A stretch of 30,541 nucleotides of DNA from Chara braunii (Eukaryota; Streptophyta; Charophyceae; Charales; Characeae). Every line of letters starts with the position of its first letter. The stretch's first letter is position 1. The DNA is taken from assembly GCA_003427395.1 (NCBI GenBank), contig BFEA01000201.1, positions 1,075,257 to 1,105,797 on the forward strand, read 5' to 3'. A program made the translations under genes and the position numbers. Shown piece after piece: positions 29,959 to 30,541 of the stretch. The notes below the pieces were generated by a model. That model did no database searches, was not told the origin of the DNA, and worked only from the letters and a program-made list of their open reading frames with translations.

Positions 29959-30016
29959 CAACTACGAATCACCCCCGGAGGTGTCCAACAACTATGAATC
30001 ACCCCCGGAAGGGGCC
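29959..30016 (+). repeat. 30-bp tandem duplication
   Basis: CAACTACGAATCACCCCCGG is followed 30 bp later by CAACTATGAATCACCCCCGG. Confidence 0.85.
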
Positions 30017-30059
30017 ATGCGCAGCCAAGGCCGCGTGGCTTGGCGGGCGCGTGGCAGCT

Positions 30060-30104
30060 AGGGCGGGGGGGGCGAGGGGGGGGGGCGCTTGATTTATTGA
30101 TTGG

Positions 30105-30167
<63 letters not shown>

Positions 30168-30235
30168 GGGGGAGGGGTCCCCCCCCTCCCCCTCCCGGCA
30201 CACACAAACACACACACATACACACAAAAACACAT
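30060..30235 (+). repeat. GATT / G-C hairpin / CA composite, copy 2
   Basis: G-rich sequence leads to (GATT)n at about 30106-30164, then a G-tract/C-tract inverted pair (GGGGAGGGG with CCCCTCCCC) at about 30165-30198, then CA-rich sequence. The order matches 20795-20870. Confidence 0.85.
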
Positions 30236-30254
30236 GCTCGCACACGCGTTGAAG

Positions 30255-30349
30255 TATATATTTTTATGTTCTAGCGGTAGATTCATTCGATTTTATTCAT
30301 CCTATTGATGGAAGTGCCATGAGGCCAGCTGTGAGGTTTGGGACTTACG

Positions 30350-30410
<61 letters not shown>

Positions 30411-30411
30411 A

Positions 30412-30447
<36 letters not shown>

Positions 30448-30541
30448 ACTGAAAACAAGTCTGCCAGTGTATATTTTCATGGCCTAGCGGTAGATTCATA
30501 TGATTTTGCTCATCCTATCAATAGAAGTTCCATGAGGCCAG
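30255..30541 (+). repeat. duplicated A-box-bearing unit separated by (TC)n(AC)n
   Basis: A segment of about 60 bp (CTAGCGGTAGATTCAT, then TTCATCCTATTGATGG or its variant, then CCATGAGGCCAG) occurs at 30272-30330 and again at 30484-30541, running to the window edge. TGGCCTAGCGGTAGATTC in the second copy fits a tRNA A box. A B-box-like GGTTTGGGACT follows the first copy, but about 66 bp downstream. Between the copies is (TC)n (30352-30405) and (AC)n (to 30446). This is probably a tRNA-derived SINE family. Confidence 0.6.

Noticed and set aside
29817-30286. Minus-strand ORFs with NQSI repeats
   Set aside because: They translate the GATT microsatellite and the CA tract.

Overview
This is a repeat-rich nuclear window from a eukaryote. 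The one intact gene is a cytosolic-type, plant-like GAPDH (GapC). Other clues are two U6 snRNA copies close to the plant consensus, a decayed Ty3/gypsy element, foldback/MITE-like elements, tRNA-derived repeat heads and many microsatellites. A streptophyte alga or plant with a large, repeat-laden genome is the best guess (charophyte-like, low confidence). Nothing looks bacterial, and I saw no CRISPR array or rRNA gene.

Layout. 1-1111: CA and AATC microsatellites, then a minus-strand candidate gene split by a frameshift. 1205-1925: a 15-bp minisatellite that stays open in several frames. 2045-4700: a duplicated Cys-containing fragment, GC-rich palindromes, a degenerate AGGGGCA motif array, copy 1 of a dispersed repeat with a tRNA-like end, and a small inverted-repeat element. 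4771-6088: two tandem arrays followed by single-exon GapC. 6415-8500: a duplicated 3'-flank block, a plus-strand U6 copy, a duplicated (TC)n(AC)n tract with an N at its joint, and a minus-strand U6 copy with an A-rich tail. 8500-12200: mostly unassigned, with a GC-box tandem repeat inside a minus-strand ORF and a tRNA-like fragment. 12212-20270: minus-strand retroelement territory. A Ty3/gypsy relic reads gag, zinc knuckle, protease remnant, RT, RNase H, PHD-like finger, integrase. It is followed by a decayed coding region of unknown function, and its gag is split by an AT-rich foldback element whose second copy lies inverted at 27.8-28.3 kb. 20795-22940: a GATT/hairpin/CA composite, dispersed-repeat copy 2 with four internal tandem units, a coding fragment and a tRNA-like head. 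24150-24187: an exact Nextera mate-pair junction adapter, so the sequence on either side may not be contiguous in the genome. 25749-27115: decayed plus-strand coding relics. 28662-30541: a Ser/Thr/Asn-rich ORF, palindromic motif clusters, a second GATT/hairpin/CA composite and a duplicated A-box-bearing repeat.

Only GapC can be assigned a working function (glycolysis). Most of the rest is mobile-element debris and simple repeats. The observations most worth following are the PHD-like finger between RNase H and integrase, the unexplained coding region downstream of integrase, the nested foldback family, the paired U6 copies and the adapter-marked assembly joint.
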